Assembly (NCBI RefSeq): GCF_003031585.1
Contig: NZ_PWAA01000053.1
Coordinates: 62,001 to 126,000 of the forward strand
Length of the DNA: 64,000 bases
Source of the DNA: Thalassobius sp. I31.1
Lineage (GTDB): Bacteria; Pseudomonadota; Alphaproteobacteria; Rhodobacterales; Rhodobacteraceae
Direction: 5' to 3'
Made by a program: the position numbers and the translations under genes. Below are positions 18,786-28,055 of this stretch, piece by piece; within the stretch, counting starts at the first letter, position 1, and every line of letters starts with the position of its first letter. The notes beneath the pieces are model-generated. The model did no database searches and was not told the DNA's origin. It saw nothing but the letters and a program-made list of their open reading frames with translations.

Positions 18786-20711
18786 TTAGGAGCGTTTGTT
18801 GTCTTCGTCGAGGTCTTCGAAGTCTGCATCAACGATGTCATCATCGCCGCCAGCAGCCATCTCATCCGCGCCTGCAGGCTCTTCTTCGCCTGCTTCTTCT
18901 GCGGATGCTTTGTAGATCGCTTCGCCCAGTTTCATCGCAGATTCAGTAACGTTCTGAACGCCTGCTTTGATTTTCTCAGCGGTCGCATCTTCTTTATCAA
19001 GATCGTCTTTCAGAGCAACAATAGCCAGTTCGATCGCCTCAATGGTGGTCGGGTCGACTTTTTCTTTGTGCTCTTCCATGGACTTTTCGGTGCTGTGGAT
19101 CAGACTTTCGGCCTGGTTCCGTGCTTCGATCAGTTCCTTACGCTCTTTATCGGACTCGGCGTTTTCTTCCGCGTCTTTCACCATTGCTTCGATGTCTTCA
19201 TCGGACAGGCCGCCAGACGCCTGAATGGTGATTTTCTGTTCTTTACCAGTGCCTTTGTCCATCGCGCCAACGGAAACAATGCCGTTTGCGTCAATGTCAA
19301 ATGTCACTTCGATCTGTGGCAGACCGCGTGGCGCTGGTGGGATTTCTTCAAGGTTGAACTGACCCAGGATCTTGTTGTCCGCAGCCATTTCACGTTCACC
19401 CTGGAAACAACGGATTGTCACAGCGTTCTGGTTGTCTTCCGCAGTGGAGAAAACCTGAGACTTCTTGGTTGGGATGGTTGTGTTGCGGTCGATCAGACGG
19501 GTGAACACGCCACCAAGAGTTTCAATGCCCAGGGACAGTGGTGTTACGTCAAGAAGAACAACGTCTTTCACGTCGCCCTGCAGAACGCCGGCCTGGATTG
19601 CTGCGCCAGAAGCAACAACTTCGTCAGGGTTCACACCTTTGTGTGGCTCTTTGCCGAAGAATTTGGTCACTTCTTCGATCACTTTAGGCATGCGGGTCAT
19701 ACCACCAACGAGAACAACCTCGTCAATGTCGCCAACGGACAGGCCAGCATCTTTCAGCGCATCTTTACAAGGCTTGATGGATGCTTTGATCAGGTCAGCA
19801 ACAAGGCTTTCCAGTTTCGCACGTGTCAGTTTCAGAACCATGTGCAGTGGTGCACCGTCAGAACCCATAGAGATAAACGGCTGGTTGATCTCAGTCTGGC
19901 TTGCGGAAGACAGTTCGATCTTCGCTTTTTCCGCAGCTTCTTTCAGACGCTGCAGGGCCATCTTGTCTTTGGTCAGGTCGACGCCGTTTTCTTTTTTGAA
20001 CTCATCCGCAAGGTAGTTCACGATGCGCATGTCAAAGTCTTCACCGCCAAGGAACGTGTCGCCGTTGGTGGATTTAACTTCGAACAGGCCGTCGTCGATT
20101 TCCAGGATGGTTACGTCGAAGGTACCGCCGCCAAGGTCATAAACCGCGATGGTCTGGGTTTCTTCTTTATCAAGGCCATAGGCCAGCGCAGCTGCTGTTG
20201 GCTCGTTGATGATACGCAGAACTTCGAGGCCAGCGATTTTACCGGCGTCTTTTGTCGCCTGACGCTGAGCATCGTTAAAGTACGCAGGAACGGTGATAAC
20301 CGCCTGTGTCACTTCTTCGCCGAGATAAGATTCAGCGGTTTCTTTCATTTTGCCGAGGATGAATGCAGAAACCTGGCTTGGAGAATACTTCTCACCCTTG
20401 GCTTCAACCCATGCGTCGCCATTGCCGCCATTGATCACAGAGAACGGCAGGTTCTTCAGGTCTTTCGCGAGAGCCGCGTCGTCAAACCGACGACCGATCA
20501 GGCGCTTTACACCGAAAATGGTGTTGTCCGGGTTTGTCACAGCCTGGCGTTTTGCAGGCTGGCCAACCAGACGTTCGTCGTCAGTGAAAGCGACGATAGA
20601 TGGGGTTGTGCGCGCACCTTCTGCGTTTTCGATAACGCGGGGCTGCGACCCATCCATGATTGCGATACAGGAGTTTGTAGTCCCGAGGTCAATACCGATG
20701 ACTTTTGCCAT
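18786..20711 (-). CDS. dnaK: Chaperone DnaK (Hsp70)
   Basis: A 641-residue ATP-dependent chaperone. It opens with the phosphate-binding motif [15 protein letters not shown], contains [14 protein letters not shown] and [12 protein letters not shown] of the actin-like ATPase domain, the linker [11 protein letters not shown], and ends with the acidic tail ending DLDEDNKRS. The ATG at 20711 follows GAAGGA; a longer frame reads into the leader. A promoter lies 150 bases upstream and a hairpin sits in the leader. dnaJ follows in the same operon. grpE is not in this window. Confidence 0.97.
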   Translation of the reverse strand: MAKVIGIDLGTTNSCIAIMDGSQPRVIENAEGARTTPSIVAFTDDERLVGQPAKRQAVTNPDNTIFGVKRLIGRRFDDAALAKDLKNLPFSVINGGNGDAWVEAKGEKYSPSQVSAFILGKMKETAESYLGEEVTQAVITVPAYFNDAQRQATKDAGKIAGLEVLRIINEPTAAALAYGLDKEETQTIAVYDLGGGTFDVTILEIDDGLFEVKSTNGDTFLGGEDFDMRIVNYLADEFKKENGVDLTKDKMALQRLKEAAEKAKIELSSASQTEINQPFISMGSDGAPLHMVLKLTRAKLESLVADLIKASIKPCKDALKDAGLSVGDIDEVVLVGGMTRMPKVIEEVTKFFGKEPHKGVNPDEVVASGAAIQAGVLQGDVKDVVLLDVTPLSLGIETLGGVFTRLIDRNTTIPTKKSQVFSTAEDNQNAVTIRCFQGEREMAADNKILGQFNLEEIPPAPRGLPQIEVTFDIDANGIVSVGAMDKGTGKEQKITIQASGGLSDEDIEAMVKDAEENAESDKERKELIEARNQAESLIHSTEKSMEEHKEKVDPTTIEAIELAIVALKDDLDKEDATAEKIKAGVQNVTESAMKLGEAIYKASAEEAGEEEPAGADEMAAGGDDDIVDADFEDLDEDNKRS

Positions 20712-20747
20712 ACTGTTCAATTCCTTCTCATAGGCGATATAGTGGTG

Positions 20748-20773
20748 CCTGGATCCGTGAATAGGCATCCAGG
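20748..20773 (-). promoter_or_regulatory. Hairpin in the dnaK 5' leader
   Basis: CCTGGAT (20748-20754) and ATCCAGG (20767-20773) form a 7-bp stem with a 12-base loop, extendable by a GG/CC pair beyond two mismatches. It lies about 40 bases before the dnaK start. It might affect heat-dependent translation or mRNA stability; that is a guess from position. Confidence 0.4.
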
Positions 20774-20857
20774 TGCCGATCCCAATTGTTCAGACCAGGG
20801 TGTTTGTTGCTGTTACTTTGCACAGGAAACGGAACGCCCTGATCCGGCTTCGCAGGG

Positions 20858-20887
20858 TATATAAGGTTCACGTGTTTGTGCTGCAAG
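20858..20887 (-). promoter_or_regulatory. dnaK promoter (sigma70 or heat-shock sigma32 type)
   Basis: On the minus strand TTGCAG (20886-20881) and TATATA (20863-20858) are 17 bases apart. The -35 is part of CTTGCAG and the -10 part of CCTTATATA, which also resembles the alphaproteobacterial RpoH pattern (CTTG, then C-TATAT). The transcript would start near 20851 with a leader of about 140 bases. Confidence 0.5.
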
Positions 20888-20974
20888 CGTTCAGATCGCG
20901 GATTCTCGCGAAAACGGGAACAATGCGGTGTTTTTTGCCAGGAAACTGGTAATATCAGAGTTAACAGGATGTAA

Positions 20975-21613
20975 ATGACAGAAAACCCCGGGAATATGAT
21001 GTTTCAGGAAAGCGCGCCTCTGATCCTGCGGGGGTTTCAGGTGTACAAAGCGTTTCTGGGCACTGATGCACAGCAGATGTTGCTTGGACAGCTGCGTGAG
21101 GTTGCCCGCGTTGCGCCTGTTTTTACCCCACAGATGGCAAGCGGCCGGAAGATGTCTGTTCGGATGACATCGGCCGGGGATGTTGGCTGGTTTTCAGATG
21201 TTAACGGGTATCGATACATTGAAGAACATCCGACCGGCACCGCATGGCCTGATATCCCACAAAGCCTGCTGGATCTCTGGGATGCCGTTTCAGGTTGCAG
21301 GCGCAGGCCTGACAGTTGTCTGGTCAATTTTTATGGTGAAGACGCACGTATGGGGATGCATCAGGACAATGATGAAGCGGATCTGACCTGCCCGGTTGTA
21401 TCGGTGTCTCTGGGGGATGATGCATTGTTTCGGGTTGGTGGCGTTGCGCGCGGCGGTAAGACCGAAAGTATCTGGCTGAATTCGGGGGATGTGGTGGCGT
21501 TCGGGGGCGACGCCCGCCTTGCCTGGCATGGGGTGGATAAGATCCGCTTCCGTTCCTCTGGTTTGTTACCCAAAGGCGGACGGATCAATATCACCCTGCG
21601 CGTGGCGCGTTAA
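20975..21613 (+). CDS. alkB: DNA oxidative demethylase AlkB
   Basis: A 212-residue Fe(II)/2-oxoglutarate dioxygenase that removes 1-methyladenine and 3-methylcytosine from DNA. The iron ligands are visible as His129 and Asp131 (MHQDNDEAD) and His185 (AWHGVD); the 2-oxoglutarate-binding arginines are in RINITLRVAR (Arg203, Arg209). The ATG at 20975 has ACAGGA eight bases upstream. It is a single gene transcribed away from dnaK; its stop overlaps the convergent exported-protein gene by four bases. Confidence 0.93.
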   Translation: MTENPGNMMFQESAPLILRGFQVYKAFLGTDAQQMLLGQLREVARVAPVFTPQMASGRKMSVRMTSAGDVGWFSDVNGYRYIEEHPTGTAWPDIPQSLLDLWDAVSGCRRRPDSCLVNFYGEDARMGMHQDNDEADLTCPVVSVSLGDDALFRVGGVARGGKTESIWLNSGDVVAFGGDARLAWHGVDKIRFRSSGLLPKGGRINITLRVAR

Positions 21614-22263
21614 GGCAGGTTCAGACTGCAGCAACCATAGTAGGTTTCATTGGCATGCATATTGCCGGGGTCATCCACGGACAGGGTGATTTGCGCCGAA
21701 ATGCCAAAGCTCTGGTCGCTCATTCCGTCGCCACAGGTGGTTGTGTTCAGGACGGCAACGGCGCGGCGGTCAGTGTTTACGAAATTTGCAATAATGCCCT
21801 TCGGGCTATCCGGGGTGCCGCCCCCGGTATCATCGCGCAGCCAGTCATATTGAAAATTTTGTGTATCCATGTCCAGGCCGGAAAACTCCATGCCGCCAGA
21901 TGTATCTGCATCAATGATCGCGTGCCAGAAAGGTTCTGTGCCGGAACAGAACAAAGGCCTGCGCAATTCCCACCAGGGCGGGTTCCCCAAATCCTGCATA
22001 TATCGCATGGCAACCCAGCCGGAAAACTCATGAAAATTTACCTGGCCCCAACGCATATCAGCAGATGTGGCCGTGACTTCGATGTGCATGAAATCCGGGG
22101 CAATACCCCCGATGATTGCACTGCTGGCATCGGGTGTTTCACGGACATTCAGAACGTCATCCGCAGCAACACCCGTGACCTGGTAAAGTCGTGGGAAATC
22201 ATCCGCAATGGCGGGTGTGTATAATGTCAGAAGTGAAAAGAAGCATAAAAACAGAATGCGCAT
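21610..22263 (-). CDS. Exported SH3-domain protein with a COG3650-like C-terminal domain
   Basis: A 217-residue protein starting with a signal peptide (MRILFLCFFSLLTLYTPAIA). Residues about 25-85 form a bacterial SH3 domain (ADDVLNVRETPDASSAIIGG, then SGWVAMRYM) of the kind that binds peptidoglycan or protein ligands. The C-terminal part begins PLFCSGTEPFWHAII and resembles the COG3650 family of periplasmic/lipoprotein-like proteins; its Cys residues may be disulfide-bonded. ATG 22263 is chosen because GAAGGAT precedes it and it begins the signal peptide. It follows the ABC permease gene by 16 bases on the same strand. Function unknown. Confidence 0.75.
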   Translation of the reverse strand: MRILFLCFFSLLTLYTPAIADDFPRLYQVTGVAADDVLNVRETPDASSAIIGGIAPDFMHIEVTATSADMRWGQVNFHEFSGWVAMRYMQDLGNPPWWELRRPLFCSGTEPFWHAIIDADTSGGMEFSGLDMDTQNFQYDWLRDDTGGGTPDSPKGIIANFVNTDRRAVAVLNTTTCGDGMSDQSFGISAQITLSVDDPGNMHANETYYGCCSLNLP

Positions 22264-22279
22264 GCGTAATCCTTCTGTG

Positions 22280-23107
22280 TCAGCGCCTCGCGTTCCAGCT
22301 GAGTGATGCATATCTTCTGGTGTAAAATTCGCCCAGCATGCCAATGACGATAAGTGCCAGGGAGACATAAAGAGGATAGCTTACAGAGGTGTGGCGCGGG
22401 GTGTAGTTGATAAATGCGAACCCCCGGGACTGATCGATGACGTGAAACAGCGGGTTCCAGTCAAACATAGCAATCATCCAGCCAGGCAGTGAGTTTGCGA
22501 CAAACATTTTCCCAGAGGTGAACATATTCGCACGGGTGTAAATTTGTGACAGCATCCCCGCAAGGCCCGGCATCCAGGGTTTGAGGCCCAGGAACAAAAG
22601 CCCGACAGCGCATCCGGAAAACCAGGCGACAACCAACATTGCCGCAACGCGCAGGGGTTCTTCGAAATGCACGGGTGCAAATCCGACATGATACACGAAT
22701 AACATCACGACAATTGTCAGGGACTGAAGGTACAGGCAGGACAATGCAGAGGCGGAGATCGTAATTGCGGTGTTCATCGGGGCGTGCTGCATCATCGGGG
22801 ATTGCGGCCCTTCTGCCCCCATAACTGACATGACGGCTTTATTATGTACAAGAAACAGAAAAATACCTGTCATCAGATACAACATAAAATCTGCGCCGGG
22901 GATTTTTGCCATTCCGACGCCCAGAAATGTGAACATGAGGTAAAAAACCCCAATGAAAATAAGGGCCTGGGACATGCTGATCAGAATTGCAAACAGGGCG
23001 TTCCCATGCTGCGATCTGGCGATCCGGACGGTGCTCACATAAATGAGGCCAAGTATCTGAAAAGCGGTGTACAATATACCGGCTTTTTTCTTTCGTGCTT
23101 CAAACAT
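22280..23107 (-). CDS. ABC-2 type permease, polysaccharide export (KpsM/Wzm-like)
   Basis: A 275-residue integral membrane protein with about six hydrophobic segments and the ABC-2 membrane-domain layout: cytoplasmic N-terminal amphipathic region, then helices ending with PLYVSLALIVIGMLGEFYTRR. The NPLFHVIDQSRGFAF segment is typical of capsule/O-antigen export permeases. I start at ATG 23107, with GGAG 11 bases upstream; a longer ATG start at 23182 lacks a ribosome site. No ATP-binding partner is encoded in the window. Neighbouring kdsB, cysQ, galU and galE fit surface-polysaccharide export. Confidence 0.82.
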   Translation of the reverse strand: MFEARKKKAGILYTAFQILGLIYVSTVRIARSQHGNALFAILISMSQALIFIGVFYLMFTFLGVGMAKIPGADFMLYLMTGIFLFLVHNKAVMSVMGAEGPQSPMMQHAPMNTAITISASALSCLYLQSLTIVVMLFVYHVGFAPVHFEEPLRVAAMLVVAWFSGCAVGLLFLGLKPWMPGLAGMLSQIYTRANMFTSGKMFVANSLPGWMIAMFDWNPLFHVIDQSRGFAFINYTPRHTSVSYPLYVSLALIVIGMLGEFYTRRYASLSWNARR

Positions 23108-23254
23108 GCTGAAATCGTGCTCCGGCCGGACAAAACAAAAGGTGAGAACGGACTTCTTGCTGTTCTCACGTCCTGGCATCATAAAGCGTTCAGAGGTAAT
23201 TTACAATTAACGGCAGCGTTACGTTGTCAGATATGTCCTGGAGTGACCTGAGAT

Positions 23255-24052
23255 ATGAACTACGAACAACTTATTCCGGTCATTCGCCGGCTGGCCCTTG
23301 AGGGTGGCGCAAAGATCATGGAAATCTACAACGGCCCGGATTTTGACGTTAAGCTAAAGTCTGACGAAAGCCCGGTGACCGTGGCGGATGAAGCTGCAGA
23401 TGCAATTATTTCGGATGGCCTGCGTGCGGCGTTTCCTGATGTTATGCTGGTTACGGAAGAACAGGCAGACAGCCATGGCCTAACCGGGGATACGTTCCTG
23501 ATTGTTGATCCACTGGATGGTACAAAGGAATTCATTCATCGCCGCGGCGATTTCACAGTGAACATTGCGCTGGTTGAAAACGGTGTGCCAACACGTGGCG
23601 TCGTCTATGCGCCGGCGAAAGAACGCCTGTTTTATACAACAGCCGATGGGCAAAGCGTCGAAGAAACAGGGCCCTTTGGCCTGGACGCAGCTGGTGAAAC
23701 AAAGCCGATTTCCGTTTCCGAACCCGATAACGCTGCCCTGCTGATTGTGGCTTCGAAATCTCACCGGGATCAGGCGACGGAAGACTACATTAATAAATAC
23801 AGCGTTTCTGATAGTAAAAGTGCGGGATCTTCACTGAAGTTCTGCCTGGTCGCCACAGGCGAAGCGGATCTGTATCCGCGTGTTGGCCGCACGATGGAAT
23901 GGGATACAGCGGCTGGTCATGCGGTTGTAACCGGGGCAGGCGGGAAAGTGGTTCGTTTTGATGATCACACGGATCTGCAATACGGGAAAGCAGGCTACGC
24001 AAACCCATTCTTTATTGCGACCGCACCGGGCGTGAAGCTGGAGAAAGCCTGA
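23255..24052 (+). CDS. cysQ: 3'(2'),5'-bisphosphate nucleotidase CysQ
   Basis: A 265-residue member of the inositol-monophosphatase superfamily. It carries the metal-binding motifs VTEEQ, DPLDGTKEF and WDTAAGHAVV. CysQ clears 3'-phosphoadenosine 5'-phosphate formed in sulfur assimilation or sulfotransferase reactions. The length and the DPLDGTKEFI context favour CysQ over SuhB. Its TGA is followed directly by the kdsB ATG without any gap, so the two are one translational unit. Confidence 0.9.
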   Translation: MNYEQLIPVIRRLALEGGAKIMEIYNGPDFDVKLKSDESPVTVADEAADAIISDGLRAAFPDVMLVTEEQADSHGLTGDTFLIVDPLDGTKEFIHRRGDFTVNIALVENGVPTRGVVYAPAKERLFYTTADGQSVEETGPFGLDAAGETKPISVSEPDNAALLIVASKSHRDQATEDYINKYSVSDSKSAGSSLKFCLVATGEADLYPRVGRTMEWDTAAGHAVVTGAGGKVVRFDDHTDLQYGKAGYANPFFIATAPGVKLEKA

Positions 24053-24859
24053 ATGTCTGTACTGATCGTCGTCCCGGCGCGCTATGCGTCAACACGTTAT
24101 CCCGGCAAGCCCCTTGTTGAAATTCAGGGGGCAACTGGCGAGAAAAAGACCTTGATCCAGCGCAGCTGGGAGGCGGCGAAATCCGTTTCCGGCGTGGCGC
24201 GCGTTGTTGTCGCCACGGATGATGACCGTATCCGGACCGCCGCCGAAGCCTTTGGTGCAGAAGTTGTGATGACGCCGGAAAGCAGCCGGAACGGAACAGA
24301 ACGCACGGCTGCCGCTTTGGATACGCTGGGCGCTGAGGCGGATCAGTATGAAATCGTTGTGAACTTCCAGGGGGATGCCCCACTGACCCCTTCCTGGTTC
24401 GTTGAGGATCTGATCGCTGCTCTGCGTGCAAACTCGGATGACATGATGGCGACGCCGGTTCTGCGTACTTCGGAAGAAGCCCTTGCCGGGTTTCGCCGTG
24501 ACCGTTCAGAGGGCCGCGTTGGCGGGACCACCGCCCTGATGAACCGGCATGGTCATGCGATTTATTTTTCAAAAGAGGTGCTGCCATATGGCGGTGATGC
24601 AGGCCCGGAGGCCAAAGCGCCGGTGTTTCATCACGTGGGTGTCTATGCATTTCGCCCGGAAGTGTTGCAAAAATATCTATCCTGGCCTGAAGCTGTTCTG
24701 GAAAAAACTGAAGGCCTGGAACAATTGCGCTTTGTTGAAAATGGAGAGCGCATTACCTGCGTAGAGGTAGACGGACGGGGCAAACACTTCTGGGAATTGA
24801 ATAATCCCGAGGACTTACCGGTGATTGAAGCTGTTTTGGCCGATGAAAAAGTGGCTTAG
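24053..24859 (+). CDS. kdsB: 3-deoxy-manno-octulosonate cytidylyltransferase (CMP-KDO synthetase)
   Basis: A 268-residue nucleotidyltransferase that activates KDO with CTP for lipopolysaccharide inner core or KDO-capsule synthesis. The N-terminal VVPARYASTRYPGKPLVEI is the nucleotide-binding signature; VVNFQGDAPL holds the metal-binding Asp; HHVGVYAFRPEVLQKYL is the family signature near the C-terminus. The pairing with cysQ and, divergently, with an export permease fits a surface polysaccharide context. Confidence 0.93.
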   Translation: MSVLIVVPARYASTRYPGKPLVEIQGATGEKKTLIQRSWEAAKSVSGVARVVVATDDDRIRTAAEAFGAEVVMTPESSRNGTERTAAALDTLGAEADQYEIVVNFQGDAPLTPSWFVEDLIAALRANSDDMMATPVLRTSEEALAGFRRDRSEGRVGGTTALMNRHGHAIYFSKEVLPYGGDAGPEAKAPVFHHVGVYAFRPEVLQKYLSWPEAVLEKTEGLEQLRFVENGERITCVEVDGRGKHFWELNNPEDLPVIEAVLADEKVA

Positions 24860-24880
24860 CCCAAAACATGCCATAAATAT

Positions 24881-24919
24881 AACTCCTTTGCTCATCATAA
24901 TGTGATGCGTGAAGGAGTT
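24881..24919. other. Inverted repeat between kdsB and galU
   Basis: AACTCCTT (24881-24888) and AAGGAGTT (24912-24919) are perfect complements, and inside them CATCA (24893-24897) pairs with TGATG (24903-24907). No T run follows, so it is a poor terminator in this direction. It could be a regulator site or an RNA fold with exposed AAGGAG. Confidence 0.45.
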
Positions 24920-24998
24920 GATTCATCTTCCTGGACTAGTAACAGAGAGCATAATTTTCTTGCGGACCTGTTGTCTGTGATCTGGAAGGAGAATACTA

Positions 24999-25058
24999 AT
25001 GTCGGTAATGGGCTATTGTTGCTTATTTTGTTCAGGAGTTAAGATAAATGCCGCGTAA
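24999..25058 (+). CDS. Possible 19-residue leader peptide overlapping the galU start
   Basis: ATG at 24999 is preceded by a strong GGAAGGAG site (24984-24991). The frame MSVMGYCCLFCSGVKINAA ends with TAA at 25056-25058, eight bases past the first base of galU at 25048. galU has its own CAGGAG site inside this short frame. Such an overlap could couple or modulate galU translation. It is too short to judge by coding statistics. Confidence 0.35.
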   Translation: MSVMGYCCLFCSGVKINAA

Positions 25059-25941
25059 GGTCACGAAGGCTGTATTTCCCGTCGCAGGGCTTGGTACCCG
25101 ATTTCTCCCTGCCACGAAGGCAATCCCAAAAGAGATAATGACACTGGTCGACCGGCCATTGATCCAATACGCTATTGATGAAGCACGTGCCGCAGGGATC
25201 AAAGAATTCATCTTTGTGACGTCCCGTGGCAAGAGTGCGCTGGAAGATTATTTCGATCATGCGCCGGAACTTGAAAACTCTCTGCGCCAGAAAGGCAAAG
25301 ATGAGCTTCTGGATGCGCTGAAATCTACCAACATGGAAAGTGGCGCGATTGCTTATATCCGCCAGCATCAGGCCCTGGGGCTTGGTCACGCTGTGTGGTG
25401 TGCGCGCCGTCTGATTGCGAATGAACCTTTTGCAGTTATCCTGCCGGATGACGTTATTGCAGCGGAAAAACCCTGCCTGCAGCAGATGGTTGAAGCTTAT
25501 GAAGAAACCGGTGGTTCTATGGTTGCGGCTATGGAAGTTCCAAAAGATAAGACGTCCTCTTATGGCGTGCTCGATCTGAAGGAAGACATGGGTTCTATGG
25601 TCTCTGTAAAGGGGATGGTCGAGAAACCAGCTGTGGAAGATGCGCCGTCAAACCTTGCTGTGATTGGTCGCTATATTCTGGCGCCGCGGGTTCTGCAGAA
25701 CCTGAGTAAGATTAAACGTGGTGCTGGTGGTGAGATTCAGCTGACAGATGCGATCGCAGAGGAACTGAAAAACGGCCACGATGTCTTTGGTTATCGTTTC
25801 CGTGGTCAGCGTTTTGACTGTGGTTCTAAGGCGGGCTTCCTTCAGGCAACAGTTGCCTTTGGCCTGTCTCGTCCGGATCTTCAGGATGAATTTTCTGAAT
25901 TCCTGAATGAAATGACAATGTCGCGGCAAGCCGCACAATAA
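25048..25941 (+). CDS. galU: UTP-glucose-1-phosphate uridylyltransferase
   Basis: A 297-residue enzyme making UDP-glucose. It has the nucleotide-binding signature VFPVAGLGTRFLPATKAIPKE, the sugar-binding VEKP context (KGMVEKPAVEDAP) and the GFLQATVAFGL C-terminal region of GalU. galE follows 12 bases later, so UDP-glucose made here can go straight to UDP-galactose. The 188-base upstream region holds an inverted repeat and a possible leader peptide. Confidence 0.96.
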   Translation: MPRKVTKAVFPVAGLGTRFLPATKAIPKEIMTLVDRPLIQYAIDEARAAGIKEFIFVTSRGKSALEDYFDHAPELENSLRQKGKDELLDALKSTNMESGAIAYIRQHQALGLGHAVWCARRLIANEPFAVILPDDVIAAEKPCLQQMVEAYEETGGSMVAAMEVPKDKTSSYGVLDLKEDMGSMVSVKGMVEKPAVEDAPSNLAVIGRYILAPRVLQNLSKIKRGAGGEIQLTDAIAEELKNGHDVFGYRFRGQRFDCGSKAGFLQATVAFGLSRPDLQDEFSEFLNEMTMSRQAAQ

Positions 25942-25953
25942 CAGGATAACACA

Positions 25954-26937
25954 GTGCGAAACGTTCTGGTTACAGGTGGTGCGGGTTACATCGGATCACA
26001 TGCATGTAAGGTATTGAAATCTGCCGGGTATAATCCGGTAACTTTCGACAATTTCATTACCGGATGGCGTGATGCCGTGAAATTCGGGCCCCTGGCTGAA
26101 GGTGATCTTCTGGATCGCGACAGTATCAAGTCTGCATTTGATACCTATCAGCCCGTTGGCGTCATGCATTTCGCGGCCCTCAGTCAGGTCGGCGAAAGCA
26201 TGCAGCAGCCTGAAAAATACTGGCTGAACAATGTTATGGGGTCCCTGAACCTGATTGCCGTCGCGGCAGAAGCCGGGTGTAAGAATTTCGTCTTTTCATC
26301 CACCTGCGCCACCTATGGTGAGCAGGATAACGTGGTTCTGAATGAGGATTGCGCGCAGTATCCGATCAACGCTTATGGCGCTTCTAAGCGGGCGATTGAA
26401 GATATCCTGGAAAACTTCGGCCAGAGCCACGGTCTGAACAGCGTGATCTTCCGATATTTCAATGTCGCAGGTGCCGATCCCGAAGGGGAAGTCGGGGAAT
26501 TCCATCAGCCGGAAACACATCTGGTGCCCCTGATGTTGGATGCGATCAGCGGAAAACGTGATGCGCTGACGGTGTTTGGCACGGATTACGACACGCCGGA
26601 TGGCACCTGTATTCGCGATTATGTGCATGTGATGGATCTGGTCGAAGCCCATGTTCTGGGTTTGAAATGGCTTGAGGATGGCAAAGGCAGCCGTGCGTTT
26701 AACCTTGGTACCGGCACAGGTTATTCTGTGCGCGAAGTTATTGATCAAAGCCAGGCTGTGACCAACAAACCTGTGCCGCATACGGAAGGCGCGCGTCGCC
26801 CTGGCGACTGCACGAAACTTGTTTCCGGCAGTCAGCGTGCGATGGATGAACTGGGTTGGACCCCGGATCGTTCTAACCTGCAGGAAATGATCCGCGATGC
26901 CTGGCGCTGGCACCAGAACGGCCATTATAACCGCTGA
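25954..26937 (+). CDS. galE: UDP-glucose 4-epimerase
   Basis: A 327-residue extended short-chain dehydrogenase. It has the NAD-binding TGGAGYIGSH, the catalytic SSTCATYG serine region and the YGASKRAIE (Tyr-X3-Lys) motif. It interconverts UDP-glucose and UDP-galactose for surface polysaccharides. The start is GTG at 25954, following ACAGGATAACAC. Directly downstream of galU, same operon. Confidence 0.95.
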   Translation: MRNVLVTGGAGYIGSHACKVLKSAGYNPVTFDNFITGWRDAVKFGPLAEGDLLDRDSIKSAFDTYQPVGVMHFAALSQVGESMQQPEKYWLNNVMGSLNLIAVAAEAGCKNFVFSSTCATYGEQDNVVLNEDCAQYPINAYGASKRAIEDILENFGQSHGLNSVIFRYFNVAGADPEGEVGEFHQPETHLVPLMLDAISGKRDALTVFGTDYDTPDGTCIRDYVHVMDLVEAHVLGLKWLEDGKGSRAFNLGTGTGYSVREVIDQSQAVTNKPVPHTEGARRPGDCTKLVSGSQRAMDELGWTPDRSNLQEMIRDAWRWHQNGHYNR

Positions 26938-26983
26938 CGTTTCGGGGGTTTTAGCTCTCTCTGATCCGGGTTAACTTTGTGTA

Positions 26984-28054
26984 TTGTTACATGGGACACT
27001 CCGTTTGCGCCGTTCAGATACATATGGGAAATTTTCACCTGTCCGGGATTGGGCTTACGCCTATAAATTACGTATGCGCAGGCGTCGGCTGCTGCTGCGG
27101 GCGGTGCGCAAAAGCCGGGAACTTGATTGCCTGACAGACCGGACAGATCAGATAAAGCCCGGGGACATTCTGGCGACGGCCACGATCCGTAATGAACGTG
27201 ACCGATTGCCGGGCTTCCTTGATCACTATCGCAGGATGGGCGTGTCTCAATTCCTGGTGGTTGACAATGGCAGTGATGACGGAAGCACAGAAATGCTGAT
27301 GTCTCAGCCTGATGTTTCCGTCTGGTCGACGCCGCACAGCTATAAGGCGTCACGATTTGGCATGGATTGGCTGGCCTATCTGAAAATGCGCTATGCCCAC
27401 GGCCATTGGTGCGTCACGGTCGATGCAGATGAACTGCTGATCTATCCGGGCCATGGCGACAAACCCCTGCACAGTCTGACCGATTGGCTTGATCAGCAGG
27501 GGGCGGATTTCTTTTCTGCGATCCTGCTGGATATGTACCCCCGGGAAGCGCTGGGCCAACAAGGCGCGGATCCCTCAGATGATGTGGTCAGCCAGCTGCC
27601 CTGGTTTTCCGGCTATGAATATTCCTGGGAATGGCGTCCCAAAACCAAAAGTATTTCTGTGCGCGGCGGGCCACGGGAGCGGGTGTTTTTCACAGAGAAT
27701 CCCGATTTCACGCCCCATCTGAATAAGACACCTCTGGTGAAATGGTCGCGGCGGTATGTTGATTTTCACTCAACCCACACGCTGTTGCCCCGACGTCTGA
27801 ATGCAGGCCTGGATCGAAGGCTGAACCTGCCTTCTGGTGTGCTTCTGCATACGAAGTTTCTGGATTCGATTCTTGAGAAATCCTCAGAAGAAAAAGAACG
27901 GCGGCAGCATTTCACTTATACGGATCGCTATGACGATTATTACGATCAGATCATGGCGCAACCGGTGTTGTGGGATGCGCAGCAGTCGGTAAAATATGAA
28001 GGCTGGCAGCAGCTGGAAGAGCTGGGCCTGATCACGCGAGGTGGCTGGCAGTAA
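26984..28054 (+). CDS. Family 2-like glycosyltransferase (Glyco_tranf_2_4 type)
   Basis: A protein of up to 356 residues with a GT-A fold: TIRNERDRLPGFLDHYRRMG at the N-terminus, FLVVDNGSDDGSTEML and the divalent-metal motif VDADELL. This group is widespread in Roseobacter genomes and is presumed to act on surface glycans; substrate is unknown. The start is uncertain: the longest frame begins at TTG 26984 without a clear ribosome site, and the first in-frame ATG is at 27074. It follows galE by 46 bases and may use UDP-sugars from that pathway. Confidence 0.78.
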   Translation: MLHGTLRLRRSDTYGKFSPVRDWAYAYKLRMRRRRLLLRAVRKSRELDCLTDRTDQIKPGDILATATIRNERDRLPGFLDHYRRMGVSQFLVVDNGSDDGSTEMLMSQPDVSVWSTPHSYKASRFGMDWLAYLKMRYAHGHWCVTVDADELLIYPGHGDKPLHSLTDWLDQQGADFFSAILLDMYPREALGQQGADPSDDVVSQLPWFSGYEYSWEWRPKTKSISVRGGPRERVFFTENPDFTPHLNKTPLVKWSRRYVDFHSTHTLLPRRLNAGLDRRLNLPSGVLLHTKFLDSILEKSSEEKERRQHFTYTDRYDDYYDQIMAQPVLWDAQQSVKYEGWQQLEELGLITRGGWQ

Positions 28055-28055
28055 A

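Noticed and set aside
26991-27120. Alternative ATG frame at the start of the glycosyltransferase gene
   Set aside because: ATGs at 26991 and 27024 are in a different frame that stops soon and shows no similarity; a frameshift is possible but the TTG or the downstream ATG in the correct frame explain the gene.
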